Below are positions 1 to 10,283 of a stretch of DNA of 64,000 nucleotides, one piece after another (position 1 is the first letter of the stretch; every line of letters starts with the position of its first letter). Both the position numbers and the translations under genes were made by a program. The notes beneath the pieces are model-generated. The model saw only the letters and a list, made by a program, of their open reading frames with translations, did no database searches and was not told the DNA's origin. Origin of the DNA: Dichetophora obliterata (Eukaryota > Arthropoda > Insecta > Diptera > Sciomyzidae). Location: positions 46,722,982 to 46,786,981 of the forward strand of contig OY986439.1 in the NCBI GenBank assembly GCA_963920525.1, given 5' to 3'.

Positions 1-91
1 TAAATTTTGGTACTTTTTTCATTTTAGTACTTTTAAAATTTTGGTACTTTTTAAATTTTGTATTTATAATATTTTTATAAAAATTTTAAAT

Positions 92-545
92 TTAACTCGC
101 CTACCTCTCTTCAAATGGATTTTAAAACATATTTAATTTTTTTAATTTTTTTGGCATGTACAAAAATTTGAATTTATAAAACTTTTACGCTTACAAAGAA
201 TCGAGTAATGTAGTAAGAATGGTGAAGATCTGTTATTTATTGATACTTTGGCTTGCAGATTTGTAGGCATTTGATCCCTCGATTTATGATTTGTTATGCC
301 TACTTCACTCCTAAAGGATTTTAAAACATTGTTTTGCCATGCACAAAAATTCCAATCTATAAAACATTCTTGCTTCAAGGAATCGAGTTATGTATGAATG
401 TGAAGGATCTGTTTTTTCTGATACTTTGGTTTGCAGATATGTTGGCATTAGGCCCTTGATTTATGATTTAAATTTAGTTGGCCTACCTCACTCCTAACGG
501 ATTTTAGAATACATTCATTGTTTTGGCATGCAGAAGAATTTTAAT
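92..545. repeat. degenerate tandem repeat, ~190-bp unit, about 2.5 copies
   Basis: The phrase GGATTTTAAAACAT recurs at about 117, 316 and (diverged) 499, each followed by a TTTGGCATG-type string, an AAAATT stretch, an AAAGAATCGAGT-type string and GATCTGTT. Spacing is about 199 and 183 bp. Noncoding. The first ~60 bases of the window carry several TTTGGTAC/TTAGTAC strings that recall the hAT-like element at 31.3 kb but run off the left edge. Confidence 0.6.
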
Positions 546-1357
546 TTTGTTAAAATTTTTGTGCTTGAACAATGAATGTGGCACATTAATTTTTTGGCAC
601 GATAAAAAAATTAAAAAATCACATTCATTGACTTGGAGCTGTATTATTGCGGCAGATCTGTTCCACATTCCTATTCCATATGTTGATACAATGTTTCTTA
701 TATAAACATGCATCAGAAACAGCAATAAATCCAAAATCGAATTTTTTCGCATACATGGTTTTGGCATGCAGGGGACGATATTATGTCTTTGGTAATTAAT
801 GCAATCTTCAGTTGAAATTATTCGAACTAATCCTTATAAAAAACGTGATGTAAAATATGTGGCATGCAACATTATATACACTACCGGTCAAAATTATGGA
901 AACCCTTAACAAAAAATAACTTTTTCGTCCTTGTTGATAAGTTTAACAGACTTAATGCATGTAATTTTTTGTTTGCGCATATATCTAATGGAAATATTAT
1001 ATACTTCCATAATAATAATATATCTTAATAATATTAAATTTTTTAAAAAGATAATCACATTTGTATAAATTAAATTTCATTTAATAAGAGAGTGTCAGGC
1101 CAGTGTTTTTTGTTGAAAAATTTACAATTCAGACTAAGCTATTTTGATTACAACTTTTCCACAATGGCTCACATTAGTGGTTATATTTACACTGTGTTAT
1201 GTTTGTATTGATGCCTTCTTGTCGAAACTAAATGACATAGCCAAAAGTCTAACGAACAAATTTGATCGATTATAACTTGAAAAATTTTGTAAGCAAATAT
1301 TAGTGATGACTTAATATTTTTCTCCGTTAAAAATTTCATAATTTGTGATCAATCAAA

Positions 1358-2547
1358 ATGACTCGGAAGGCTAAAACTAAATCACTCTCTATTTGAACAG
1401 TGGTCAAAAATAGTTGTTTTGAACAAAACAGGGAAATCATACAACGAAATCTCCAAAACATTCAAAGTTTCCAAAGGCACCGTCTCTGAGACTGATGCAA
1501 ATACAAACAGAAAAGGAGCCGGTAGACCTCGAAAAACGTCAAGACAAGAAGATAGTAAGATTTTAACTATCAGCAGTGCTAATCGATTCGATAGATCAAA
1601 GATCTTTTTTAACTAGATCAAAGAACCAAGGCGCCTTATACAAACAAGGTTTGGGTTTTTGACCTGAAAGGAAAGGGATAGATTATTTAGAGGGATTGAT
1701 TGGAACAATACGTGAATGATTGACAAGGCGAAACAAACATAAAAGACAATTTGAATTGCTTTTAGCCGAGGCTAGTGTTATGCCTTAACCTTGGCAAGCA
1801 TTTCCAGCCCCTAAAATAAGAGAAAAAGGAATGATGGGTTGAGTGGCGGCAAAAAAACCACTTTTACGAGCAGTAAACAAGAAAAAAAAGGCTTCTTTTT
1901 GCCGTAAAATACGTAGACTGGTCATTAGATAAATGGAAATCGGTGCTATGGTCAGCCAAATAAAAATTCGAAATTTTTTGCATGCTGCGTCGAGCCTTTT
2001 TGTTCGTAGAAAAATCAACGAAAGATATAAATCTAAGTGTGTTCTGCCTACAGTGAAACATGGTTGTGGTTCAGTGATGGTATGGTGTTTTTTCCTAGGC
2101 AATAAGGGAGTTGGAAAATTACTAAAAATTGAAGGAACAATGAAGAAATAAGAGTACCACCGCATGCTCCAACGCAGTGCCATCCTGTCTGGAATTGGTC
2201 TTATTGGCTATGGTTTTACATTTCAGCAAGACAACGACCCAAAAAACACTTCCAAATTATGTTCCAACTATTTGGCAACAAGAAAAGACGAAGGAGTCCT
2301 TCAAAAAATGATTTGGCCACCACAATCACCGGATGTAAGTCCAATCGAGCTGATTTATGATGAACTTGACCGGAAAGTCCGAGATTTGGCACCAACCAGC
2401 GAAAATTCCATGTGGACTTTCTTGAAACAAGTACAAGATAACCTTTATCCGCAAATACTTCAAAAACTTGTCCAAAGAATGCTTAAAATATGCTCTGCGC
2501 TCATCAAATCCAAAGGTGAATATTTCAACGAAAAAACAATGGCCTGA
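1358..2547 (+). pseudogene. Tc1-like transposase, decayed
   Basis: The likely start is the ATG at 1358. A frameshift near 1395 leads into an N-terminal helix-turn-helix segment (LNKTGKSYNEISKTFKVSKG), then a GRPRKTSRQ hook-like motif. About 200 bp at 1617-1815 do not read as transposase. Coding resemblance resumes at about 1820 (KKKRLLFAVKYVDWSLDKW). The catalytic SDESKFEIF box is lost: the codons now read S-A-K-stop, so the first Asp is gone. After another frameshift the rest is well preserved: HGCGSVMVW, the second Asp in QQDNDPKNTS, and the third acidic residue in QSPDVSPIELIYDELDR. It would act in the nucleus on its own TIRs, but cannot work with the first catalytic Asp missing, several frameshifts and a stop before the end. 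Confidence 0.85.
1617..1815. repeat. repeat fragment interrupting the Tc1 transposase, also found near 33.9 kb
   Basis: Strings such as CCTTATACAAACAA, TTTGACCTGAAAGGAAA and GGCAAG-ATTT-CAGCCC occur here and, with an internal deletion, at about 33,895-34,005 inside a hAT element. Nothing here fits the transposase. I read it as an unrelated dispersed repeat copied into both sites; no clear target duplication was seen. Confidence 0.5.
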
Positions 2548-2758
2548 TAGTCTATTATTAAATGCAATTTAATGTATACAAATGTGATTATTTTTAAAAA
2601 AAAACTAATATGAATAAGATGAAATATATTATGTTTCTATTAAATATATGCGCAAACAAAAAATAAAATGCATTTTTTTAACTAAATTTATCAAAAAACA
2701 CGAAAAATTTATATTTTGGTCAGGGTTTCCATAATTTTGACCAGTAGTGTATACTTAA

Positions 2759-3360
2759 GGGGACAGTACACACCTAAATTTTCAAAAAATCAAATTTTTT
2801 TATGATTGATTTTTGTTCAAAAGACCTTAAAGAATCTATTTATTAATGATATAAAATTAGAAATTAATTTGTATGTTAAATGGCGAAGGTTTTAAACGCA
2901 GAGCATCAAGGCCGTATAATCGGTGCTAAAAACTTTAAAGCGCTTTTACTAGAAATCACATTTTTTGAGTTGGCGGGCGTGGTTAAAAAAAACTACTATA
3001 TTGATCGCTCTGAAATTTTCCTGAAAAATCGGCTAATTTCGAAAAACGCCGCCATTTTGTCAATTTTTGCCAAAAAAATTCTATTAGTTCAATCTATAGC
3101 GGCTTTGAAAACCCCCGTTTTAATTATTTTTTTTCAGACGTTCTAGTGATCCAAAATCACTCCCGCCGTGATTTTTTGATGTTATTTTCAAAAACTTGCA
3201 GCAGCCAAAAACCACGCTGGAAAATATCCAAATTTTTTTGTGCCCTATTTTTACATTTAAATAAATATGCAAAGTTTCAATAAGATATCTTGTTCCTTTC
3301 TGAAAAAAATTTGCATATAAAAAATTTCATTTTTGAAAAATCCAGGTGTGTACTGTCCCC
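2759..3360. mobile_element. TTAA-flanked non-autonomous element (602 bp)
   Basis: The ends GGGGACAGTACACACCT and its exact reverse complement are each bordered by TTAA (2755-2758 and 3361-3364). The weaker inverted similarity runs on about 25 bp inward. TTAA duplication points to piggyBac- or Kolobok-type mobilisation; I cannot choose between them. The 88-codon open stretch at 2880-3146 has no recognisable motif and is probably chance. The element lies 9 bp beyond the end of the Tc1-like element. Confidence 0.75.
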
Positions 3361-3364
3361 TTAA

Positions 3365-3983
3365 GGTACAAAAAAAGAATGCAGCTATCACTAGAAAGCC
3401 ACATTAATCCATTTTAGTTTAAAATTAAATGCTTTGCAATTTTTTGTTGAGCTTCACAGTCGAAAACGAATTAAATTTATTGTCGCATGCTAGATCCCAT
3501 GTTTATTATTGCTTATTTATATTGGAAACATAAAATTTACAGAATGTATCTTTTATACCAAGCATATTGCTACTAAAATGCTATCGAAAAATTAAAACAA
3601 AAATGATTTCTTTGAGTTTTCCTTATTTCTTGTACCTCAGAGGCGCACAAATGTCGTGTGCTCGACCGAAGAAATGCCCATATTAGTTATCCACCGATAA
3701 TTCTGAAGCGCAGCAATTTTCGCAGATTTCGTTGTGGTAATTTTTCTCATTTCTAAAATATAGCAAATAATGTGTTAAAGTTTTATGGCAGCTGCCACGT
3801 CAACTTGTTCAAAATTTCCGAAATACTTTTTTTTTGTACCTATACCTTAAACATTGAAAACTACCAACAAATCCACAAAAGAATTTTTTCCGCCTTACTT
3901 GTACTAATCGCATCACTGTGCGCTGCTGTGCCTGAGAATATTTTTTTTTTGACAATTTCTTGCAAACTCAAAAGTATCATTAT
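3365..3983. other. AT-rich spacer, nothing recognised
   Basis: No open reading frame with coding character, RNA gene or repeat was recognised. Short open stretches here are AT-rich and motif-free. Confidence 0.4.
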
Positions 3984-4187
3984 GCCAGTTTACACTCACT
4001 AGCTTCACTAAACTGACTCACCAAATCAACTAAACTGACTCACCAACTGACTCATGTCAAATCAAAGTGAGTCGCAAAATTTTTAAAATATTTAATACTC
4101 TTGCCTCACTTTATTCACCTTCCTGCCTCCTCATCTCTTCTGTAGACATCAAAGTGAGTCGGTTGAGTGAAGCTAGTGTAAACTGGC
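3984..4187. mobile_element. small MITE with ~35-bp imperfect TIRs
   Basis: Left end GCCAGTTTACACTCACTAGC onward is mirrored by the right end (AGCTAGTGTAAACTGGC). GTGAGTC/GACTCAC motifs are repeated inside. At 204 bp it is noncoding. I could not find a convincing target duplication, so the superfamily is open. Confidence 0.65.
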
Positions 4188-5249
4188 TCAATGAGAATGT
4201 TTCGCTATTTCTTTGCATTGGCCGCATTCTAGCCGAAAAAGTGCTCAAGAACTGTTCCACAACTTTCGGGCTGAATGGTATGCTCTCACAGAACATGTTC
4301 CTTAAGATGTCACAATTTATATAACAGTTGGCAACTGTTGTGTAAAAATTCGCTGAATGGTACATATTTGGTAGCGCTAACTAAAACTGATAAAGTAGCG
4401 AACGCCTTTTAATCGAGCGAACAAATTCATTGCTACATGAACACAACTGTTTGCTTAACTGTCAGATGATGTTATTGACGCTGTTAAATTAATAAACGCA
4501 GAAAGAACACAGCAAATTTAAGTGAGAAACCTTTGCAATTGAATTAAATCTACATAAAAATTAAATTGAATCTAACTTCTGCCGTGTAGAGTAGCAACAC
4601 ATTCAGAGAAAAACATCGTGAACTAAGGTAGCGCTACAATTACAGTTCACAACAGTTGTCTGCGCTGAATGCGACCATTGTAATCCACAACCAAGCAATC
4701 TTTGCTTTGACAGGTTTTTCAAGATTTTATTTGTTGATATTTTTGAAAGAGTACCTTTAAACGCTGATCTGCGTTATCAATGGGGAGAAAAATGGCAGGA
4801 AAAATAGCTCAAGAGAAATAAAAACATAATTAGATTGTGATCAGCCAAGGTGGCAATTGGAAATTGCCTACATTATATAATTGATTATAACTATAACTGG
4901 ATTAAAAAATATGTTGTATGTTACTTAAGTGTAGCCTCGTACAACGTTGCAAACTACAATTTTTCTCTAAAAATGCAATTTTTTCCTAGTTTACATGGGA
5001 CAAGATCTAACAAAAGATCGTTAGAGTTTTAAAAACAATTTCTATTATCAGTATCAGTTTCGTTATATCGTTCTCTCAAACTGATGGAAGTAAAGAGTTT
5101 TTTAAGTTCAAATGAATTTTTGAGTTATAACAAGAACTTTACATTTCAAGTAAGCGTATATATATATTGATATACAAATCTTTTGGATCTATTTTAATAA
5201 TTTTCGCAATTAGTTGTGATCTATTCTTTGATTCTACATGCTTTTAATT
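4188..5249. other. AT-rich spacer, nothing recognised
   Basis: No coding or RNA signal found. Short open stretches at 4067-4365 and 4850-5032 lack motifs and overlap on both strands. Confidence 0.35.
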
Positions 5250-5345
5250 ACGAGGTCTTCAAATCAAGTAAGTTTTTGAAGAAGGCAACAGCAACAGCAG
5301 TAACTCTGTATAGAGTCAATAACACAGTAGACTATACATACTGTT
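5250..5345 (-). repeat. dispersed repeat family 'TGTAGCGAT', partial copy A
   Basis: On the minus strand this reads GACTCTATACAGAGTT followed by a (GTT/GCT)n stretch, GCCTTCTTC and ACTTACTTGAT, matching the right-hand part of the copies at 27.5 and 58.2 kb. It appears truncated. See copies B-E. Confidence 0.6.
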
Positions 5346-5563
5346 TCGGAAGGCGGTACCCTTTGCATCTGCAGTAGTCTTGAGTGCTCGTTTTATATAT
5401 TTACATGATTTGGCACATGTTCGAATAAATTCCTTTGTTGAGATCGCACGAATTTATTTCTTATCCATATTTATAATTTAGGTAAATTCGGTATTAGCGA
5501 AAGTCAATAATTTGCTTACAAAACTTCCCAGTTTTTTTGATCACTCATAAAAAATTTATGACA

Positions 5564-5571
5564 GTTTATAT
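5564..5571 (+). promoter_or_regulatory. possible TATA box of the secreted-peptide gene
   Basis: TTTATATA lies about 200 bp upstream of the preferred start codon at 5767. A start site about 30 bp downstream would give a 5' leader of roughly 170 bp that includes an in-frame upstream ATG at 5653. This is only positional support; AT-rich DNA produces such strings often. Confidence 0.25.
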
Positions 5572-5766
5572 AGTCGTTAATAGCCGACTATAAGTTTCAT
5601 TTCTGTTAATGTTGCTTAATATTTTTGAATAAGAGATAAGAAATTATTAAGAATGCGCAGTTGTGAGAAATCGTATCAGAAACGCCTCAGCATTCGAAGA
5701 ACACTCATTCATTTTTTGTATCTTTTTTTTTTAATTATCGCAAACAATTTGAATAATTATAAAAAT

Positions 5767-6093
5767 ATGTTTCGTACAAATTTACTTGTATTAACATTAG
5801 TATTGACGGCTGTTCATAGAAAAGCAGCAGCGCATCGAGTGATATTTCCAGATACGTACTCGTATAATCAAAACAATCAACACAGAGTCATTTTTCCAGA
5901 CACAAATTATTATAACAAACCGCCGCAGCAGCTTACTCGTAGCATCGATAACGATTATATCTATGAAGAAGACGGTGTTGAGCTGCGAGCATCTTTATCA
6001 GTTCCACGCAAATGTTTTATGAATCACTTAGGACAATGTACAAAAATCCTTAATCGCAGGGATAGAAATATACAAAGAGTGCCATACCGTTAA
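5767..6093 (+). CDS. small secreted peptide precursor, unrecognised
   Basis: From the ATG at 5767 the product is 108 residues. It opens with a clear signal peptide (MFRTNLLVLTLVLTAVHRKA, with AAA after it as a likely cleavage region). Two near-copies of the phrase HRVIFPDT followed by Y and N residues come next, about 20 residues apart. Then comes an acidic stretch (DNDYIYEEDGVEL) and a C-terminal part with two cysteines eight apart (CFMNHLGQC) flanked by basic residues and a dibasic RR. The in-frame ATG at 5653 would add 38 residues ahead of the signal peptide; the inner ATG is preferred because its context (AAAAATATG) is better and it leaves the signal peptide at the N-terminus. AATAAA at about 6244 could end the transcript. 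Composition and architecture suggest a secreted hormone-, immune- or seminal-type peptide. I do not recognise the family. It is the best host-gene candidate here. Confidence 0.55.
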   Translation: MFRTNLLVLTLVLTAVHRKAAAHRVIFPDTYSYNQNNQHRVIFPDTNYYNKPPQQLTRSIDNDYIYEEDGVELRASLSVPRKCFMNHLGQCTKILNRRDRNIQRVPYR

Positions 6094-6243
6094 CATTGAA
6101 TTTGTTGTTAATAGCTATTTATGTGTGTGTTTCATTCTGTTATTAAAAAAAAGACATAAAAAGTTAACAACAATATGTGGATTTTTAAAATTTTCTATAT
6201 ATAAATAACATTATAAAAAAAAAAAAAATCAAAATGCAATTCA

Positions 6244-6249
6244 AATAAA
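6244..6249 (+). terminator. polyadenylation signal candidate
   Basis: AATAAA about 150 bp after the stop codon of the secreted-peptide gene. Confidence 0.3.
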
Positions 6250-6811
6250 TTAATAGAAAAACCTGAAAAAATTGTCTCTGTGAACTTTAAATTAATTTGG
6301 AATTCAAAATATTAAGAACTAATCAAGCAAGTTAATTAAAAGCCTGTTACGGATATAATATATAAAATGCTAATCTCTATAACAAAATAAACACTAGAAA
6401 AATGCAACAAGACATAAAGTCAAAAGAAACAAACTGCTCATAGATGTTTTTTTAACATGCTTCAGTTTTTTTATTAGTAACAAAAAATATAGATCGGATT
6501 ATTCTTTGGAGACCCAGCGAATTTCAAATAAATTAGTTATTTACTCTACTAAAGTAAGGGTGGTTAAATTTTAAGGGCCGATGTTGATTTTGAATAAAAT
6601 ACAAATTATTTAGAAAAATATTGTCATTTCTTTTTATTATGATAAAATTGGTATGGTTTAATTATGTACAGAACAAAATATCGACCAAATGGCCGCCACG
6701 ACCTCGGCGGCACACCTCCATCCGATGGTCCAAATTTTCGATGACGCTGAGGCATAATTGAGGTTTTATGCCGTTAATGTGCCGAATTATCTCATCCTTT
6801 AGCTTTTAAAT

Positions 6812-7827
6812 CAGTGACGGGCAGCTTTGCACACCTATACTTTCTCATCTTGAGTATGTATTAATAAGCGCTTTAAAGCTCACACTGAAAACAAAGTAGT
6901 GCTAAAGCGCTTTTTGCAGAAATCTTACTAGGCATTATGGGATATTTTTTTTTGATCAGATTTGTATTGCGAAATTAAATTAATAAGTAGTGGACGGAAT
7001 GTAAAAAGGAAACAGACCGACAGACGGATAATGTGAAATACAGATAACCAGACGGAAATGTAAAAAGGGCTGCTAGTAGTAAAAAACAAATACGTTTTTT
7101 ATTGTGCTTATGTTGCTTATTGTGTTTTGCCAAGGCTAAACTAACAGCGTAAGATGGTTTCATTATACGTATTTGGAACTGATCACTATATGATTTTATT
7201 TGTGGACATGCTTCTTTTAAATAATTAATTAATTTCTTCATCGCATACCCCACAATTACCTTATATTGGCCATGAAAATTATCGTAATGCCTTGTTATGC
7301 ATAATTTTTTAATTTTACCTCTTTGATGCATGGCGTAATGCCGTTATTTTCTTAATATAAAATTTTTTTTCATACATTCTTCTAAAAATTTTGCATACAT
7401 AAAATTGTATACAGTGTAATATTACGTTATATCTGTGTCGATGAGCAATAACAGCTTAAGTCTTATTTCAAAGTTTCCAGAAATCTTGCTTCAAAGTTTT
7501 CAATCACCATATAAGTTATATGAAAGGGTCTTTTGTTTTTGTGTCATACCTTTGGCTAAGGTCATGCTAGAAGTTCTAGATTTTGTGTGTTCATAATGAT
7601 ATATACGTGGAACACAACTATATCAAAAACTCAGTTCTGTCTTAAATCGACTTAAGCTATTATTGCTTATCAACACAGATATAATATAATATATTCAAGG
7701 AACACGCAAAGATCTTACCTGCTTGACATTCGCTTGAACACTGAAGCTTTGATCGGTCTGTAGGTGAGATGAATACGTATTTTACTGCACAAACACAATC
7801 TCAAGTGTGCAAAGCTGCCCGACACTG
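6812..7827. mobile_element. non-autonomous hAT element (1016 bp) inside the transposase relic
   Basis: Ends CAGTGACGGGCAGCTTTGCA and, reversed, CAGTGTCGGGCAGCTTTGCA. The 8-bp sequence TTTTAAAT occurs on both sides (6804-6811 and 7828-7835), a perfect hAT-type target duplication. The interior has no transposase. A 118-codon open stretch at 6975-7331 has no motif. Confidence 0.92.
7430..7681. mobile_element. 252-bp MITE nested in the hAT element
   Basis: The ends TATCTGTGTCGATGAGCAAT and, reversed, TATCTGTGTTGATAAGCAAT continue as an inverted repeat through AGCTTAAGTC, with TA on both sides (7428-7429, 7682-7683). A left-end fragment of the same family lies at about 33,338-33,368. Confidence 0.75.
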
Positions 7828-8261
7828 TTTTAAATTGTTGCTGGCTTATCGACGTACACCTTTTCTTTCAAATAACCCCAAAGAAAGAAGCCTAAAGGTG
7901 TCAAATCACATGATCTTGGCGGCCAATTGACATCGCCACCACGTGAGATAACACGGCCATTGAATTTGTCGCGCAAAAGAGCTATTGTTTCGTTAGCTGT
8001 GTGGCAAGTGGCACCGTCCTGTTGAAACCACATATCGTCCACATCCATATCTTTCAATTCGGGCGATAAAAAGATCGTTATCATCTCACGATAGCGAACA
8101 CCATTCACAGTAACTGCCTGACCGGCCTCATTTTGGAAAAAATACGGCCCGATGATGCCGTCCTTACGAAATTGCTATACAGAAGTTTTGTTTAAATTGC
8201 TTTTTTTTACAATCAATAGTGAAAATTATAATTTTAAATTAAGTTAAATTAAGTTCATGAA

Positions 8262-8400
8262 GGCAACAGGTTGCAACAACAAGTTCTTTGCAGAACAAAC
8301 CACCAAGAAGACTAGACAGCTGTTTCTTTGATCGCTACATCAACTCTTTTAGTAGTTTTTTTTTGGCTTCGGTAGTCCATTCACATAAGCTTATACGCAC
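8262..8400 (-). repeat. dispersed repeat family 'TGTAGCGAT', copy B
   Basis: The reverse complement matches copy C at 11,050-11,190 through AAGTTCTTTGCAGAACAAA, GACTAGACAGC and GATCGCTACATCAA. B and C face each other around the nested elements at 8782-10,773. Confidence 0.7.
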
Positions 8401-9260
8401 AACTTCTGTTTAATGAAAACAAAATTATTAGTGTTGTGTGACTTCCAAAGCAAAAGTTCAAAGGGGTGACTGCCAGGTTGTGCAAATTATTGCTTAATGA
8501 AATTTTTTTTGTATTAAGCTCAAATATAATTTAAAAAAATATAATTTCTTATAATTGATTTGTAAAATAAAAAATAAATTAAAATATATCAGTCGTTTTT
8601 CGTGTGAGAGCTTGACCTAAAAAAAACGACCTAATTAAATAGAACAAAATCAAGCAGATTTTGTTAAAATTCTGCATTTTGCGATAGCAGATTTTTTTCA
8701 GAAAAGAATGCGCTATTGCTTTTAAGTGGTTTCTTCTTAAACTTACTCAATAACATGAGTGCTAAAAAAATATGTATATTAGGGCGGGTTGATTTGTATG
8801 GCTGAAAAAAAAAAAATGAAAAATCGTATAGCAAAAACGTAATCTACATAAAATTCTAAGAAAATTTTCCGAAGAAACCATAGGTCTTAAATCAAACCCT
8901 AATCCGCGCCTCTCGATTTGAAATTTTTTTTCCTCTTCTTTCGCTAAATTTTTTTTTTTTTAGATATATTATTTTTTATTATATTATAGTTTAGGCAATA
9001 CAGGTTTTGTTGGAGACTAATCAAAATATTCAAATATCAAAAAAGCAGTTGAACCCCAATTTGCATCTCCTCTTATTTCCGTTCTATATGAAAAATAGTA
9101 GAACACGTTTTACCTAAACTTCGTTTTGCAAAAAACAAAGAATAATTCATAAAAAATATTTTTTTTTTGTAATAAAATATGCAAAACATACTTCTTAAAA
9201 CAGGAAAAAAACATGACCTCTAATCCAGTTTATTTGATCTATAGAAATATAGATCAAATA

Positions 9261-10283
9261 CAGTGAAACCTCTACTAACGGACACCTCTCTTAAGCGGAC
9301 ACTTCTCTTGAGCGGACAGTTTTTCACGACCAAGTTTTTCGTCCGCTTTTTAGAACAAATTAACCTCTCTTAAGCGGACGCGGACAGTATATTTACGTCT
9401 TATTGGGCGAAAAACCTCTGTTAGGCGGACGCGATCCTCCCTCAAACGGACACAAGCGTCTTTTGAACGGATGCGAACCTCTCTCAAGCGGACACGAGCG
9501 AGAAAAGTAACTCACAAAATGTGTGTAAACATACAGAAACGAAATTGGGGATTTCCCTCACAAAGCGCCTTGCTTGTTTTTTTTTTTTCATTTGCCTTGC
9601 CATCGCTTCACTGAGCTATAGAACGTTGCAGTGAATAGACATACGAGATTGCGAACCTATATGTGACCTTCTCCGAGAAAAGGGACCTAGTGTGTGAAAA
9701 CGAAGTTTTGAGAAAAACGCATTTAAAGTTTCATAACGCATTTTTATCGATTTTCCCAAGTTCGTTTTGTACGTTTTTATGGGGTAAATAAATTTTTATA
9801 AGAAATCTAACTCATTTCATCTTATTCTACACCCTTTGAGGTACCAGAATCTACTCTTAAGTCCAAACCCGTTTTTTGACACACTAGGTCGCTTTTCTCG
9901 GAGAAGGTCACATATGCAAAATCGTTTTTTTTAAAGAAAAACAAAAAAACTTACGTCAATCGAAAATTTCTGAATTTCTTAAGTCATGAATTATACATGT
10001 ATAAATGTTAAAGTTTGTTAATTACATACTATTTTTCATGATATGAACTGATTTTATTTTAAACACATATGCGTTAAAAGAATATAATATAATGCGCGAT
10101 TTTGTTAAATACATAAATACAATAAATGTATTTTGCATTGAAAAAAATTTCCTTTAACATTTTCTCATTAATCTATAACAAAATTTAAAGATATAAAACT
10201 CAGCCTCTCTATTAAGCGGACACCTCTATTGGGCGGACAAAAATGGGCTGACGGTGAGTGTCCGCCCAAGAGAGGTTTCACTG
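9261..10283. mobile_element. pogo/Tc1-mariner-type MITE with subterminal GCGGACA repeats (1023 bp)
   Basis: The ends CAGTGAAACCTCT and AGAGGTTTCACTG are flanked by TA (9259-9260, 10,284-10,285). Inside the left end the motif CTCTCTTAAGCGGACA and variants recur at least seven times within about 240 bp; the right end has three. Such repeated subterminal motifs are usually transposase-binding sites. No transposase is encoded. Confidence 0.85.
9662..9912. mobile_element. 251-bp MITE nested in the pogo-type element
   Basis: The ends TGTGACCTTCTCCGAGAAAA and its reverse complement agree over about 34 bp with one mismatch, through GACCTAGTGTGT. TA is present on both sides (9660-9661, 9913-9914). 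Confidence 0.85.

Larger units (their letters stand above)
879..2749 (+). mobile_element. Tc1-like DNA transposon, full length but inactive, long TIRs
   Basis: The terminal 27 bp read CACTACCGGTCAAAATTATG onward at the left and match the right end, reversed, with one mismatch. Similarity between the ends continues inward for about 230 bp, which puts this among Tc1-like elements with long inverted repeats (as in the Minos, S and Paris type). The element is flanked by TA on both sides (877-878 and 2750-2751), the standard Tc1/mariner target duplication. Total length 1871 bp. It carries one broken transposase gene on the plus strand. Confidence 0.92.
6662..8172 (-). pseudogene. Tc1/mariner-superfamily transposase (DDE_3 type), 5'-truncated and split by a hAT element
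   Basis: The minus strand encodes the C-terminal half of an IS630/Tc1/mariner-type transposase. Reading from 8172: FRKDGIIGPYFFQNEAGQAV, then the second-Asp box WFQQDGATCHTAN and the WPPRSCDLTPLGFFLWGYLK box. The hAT insertion at 6812-7827 then cuts the gene. The tail resumes at 6811 (KLKDEIIRHI...) and ends with the typical CRRGRGGHLVDILF and a stop at 6662. With the hAT and one target duplication removed, the frame continues except for one stop codon at the junction. The N-terminal DNA-binding half and the first Asp are missing. The proteins resemble a group widespread in arthropods; the exact clade is not assigned. Confidence 0.85.

Noticed and set aside
2880..3146. 88-codon open frame in the TTAA element
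   Set aside because: Too short for a transposase and without family motifs; element looks non-autonomous.
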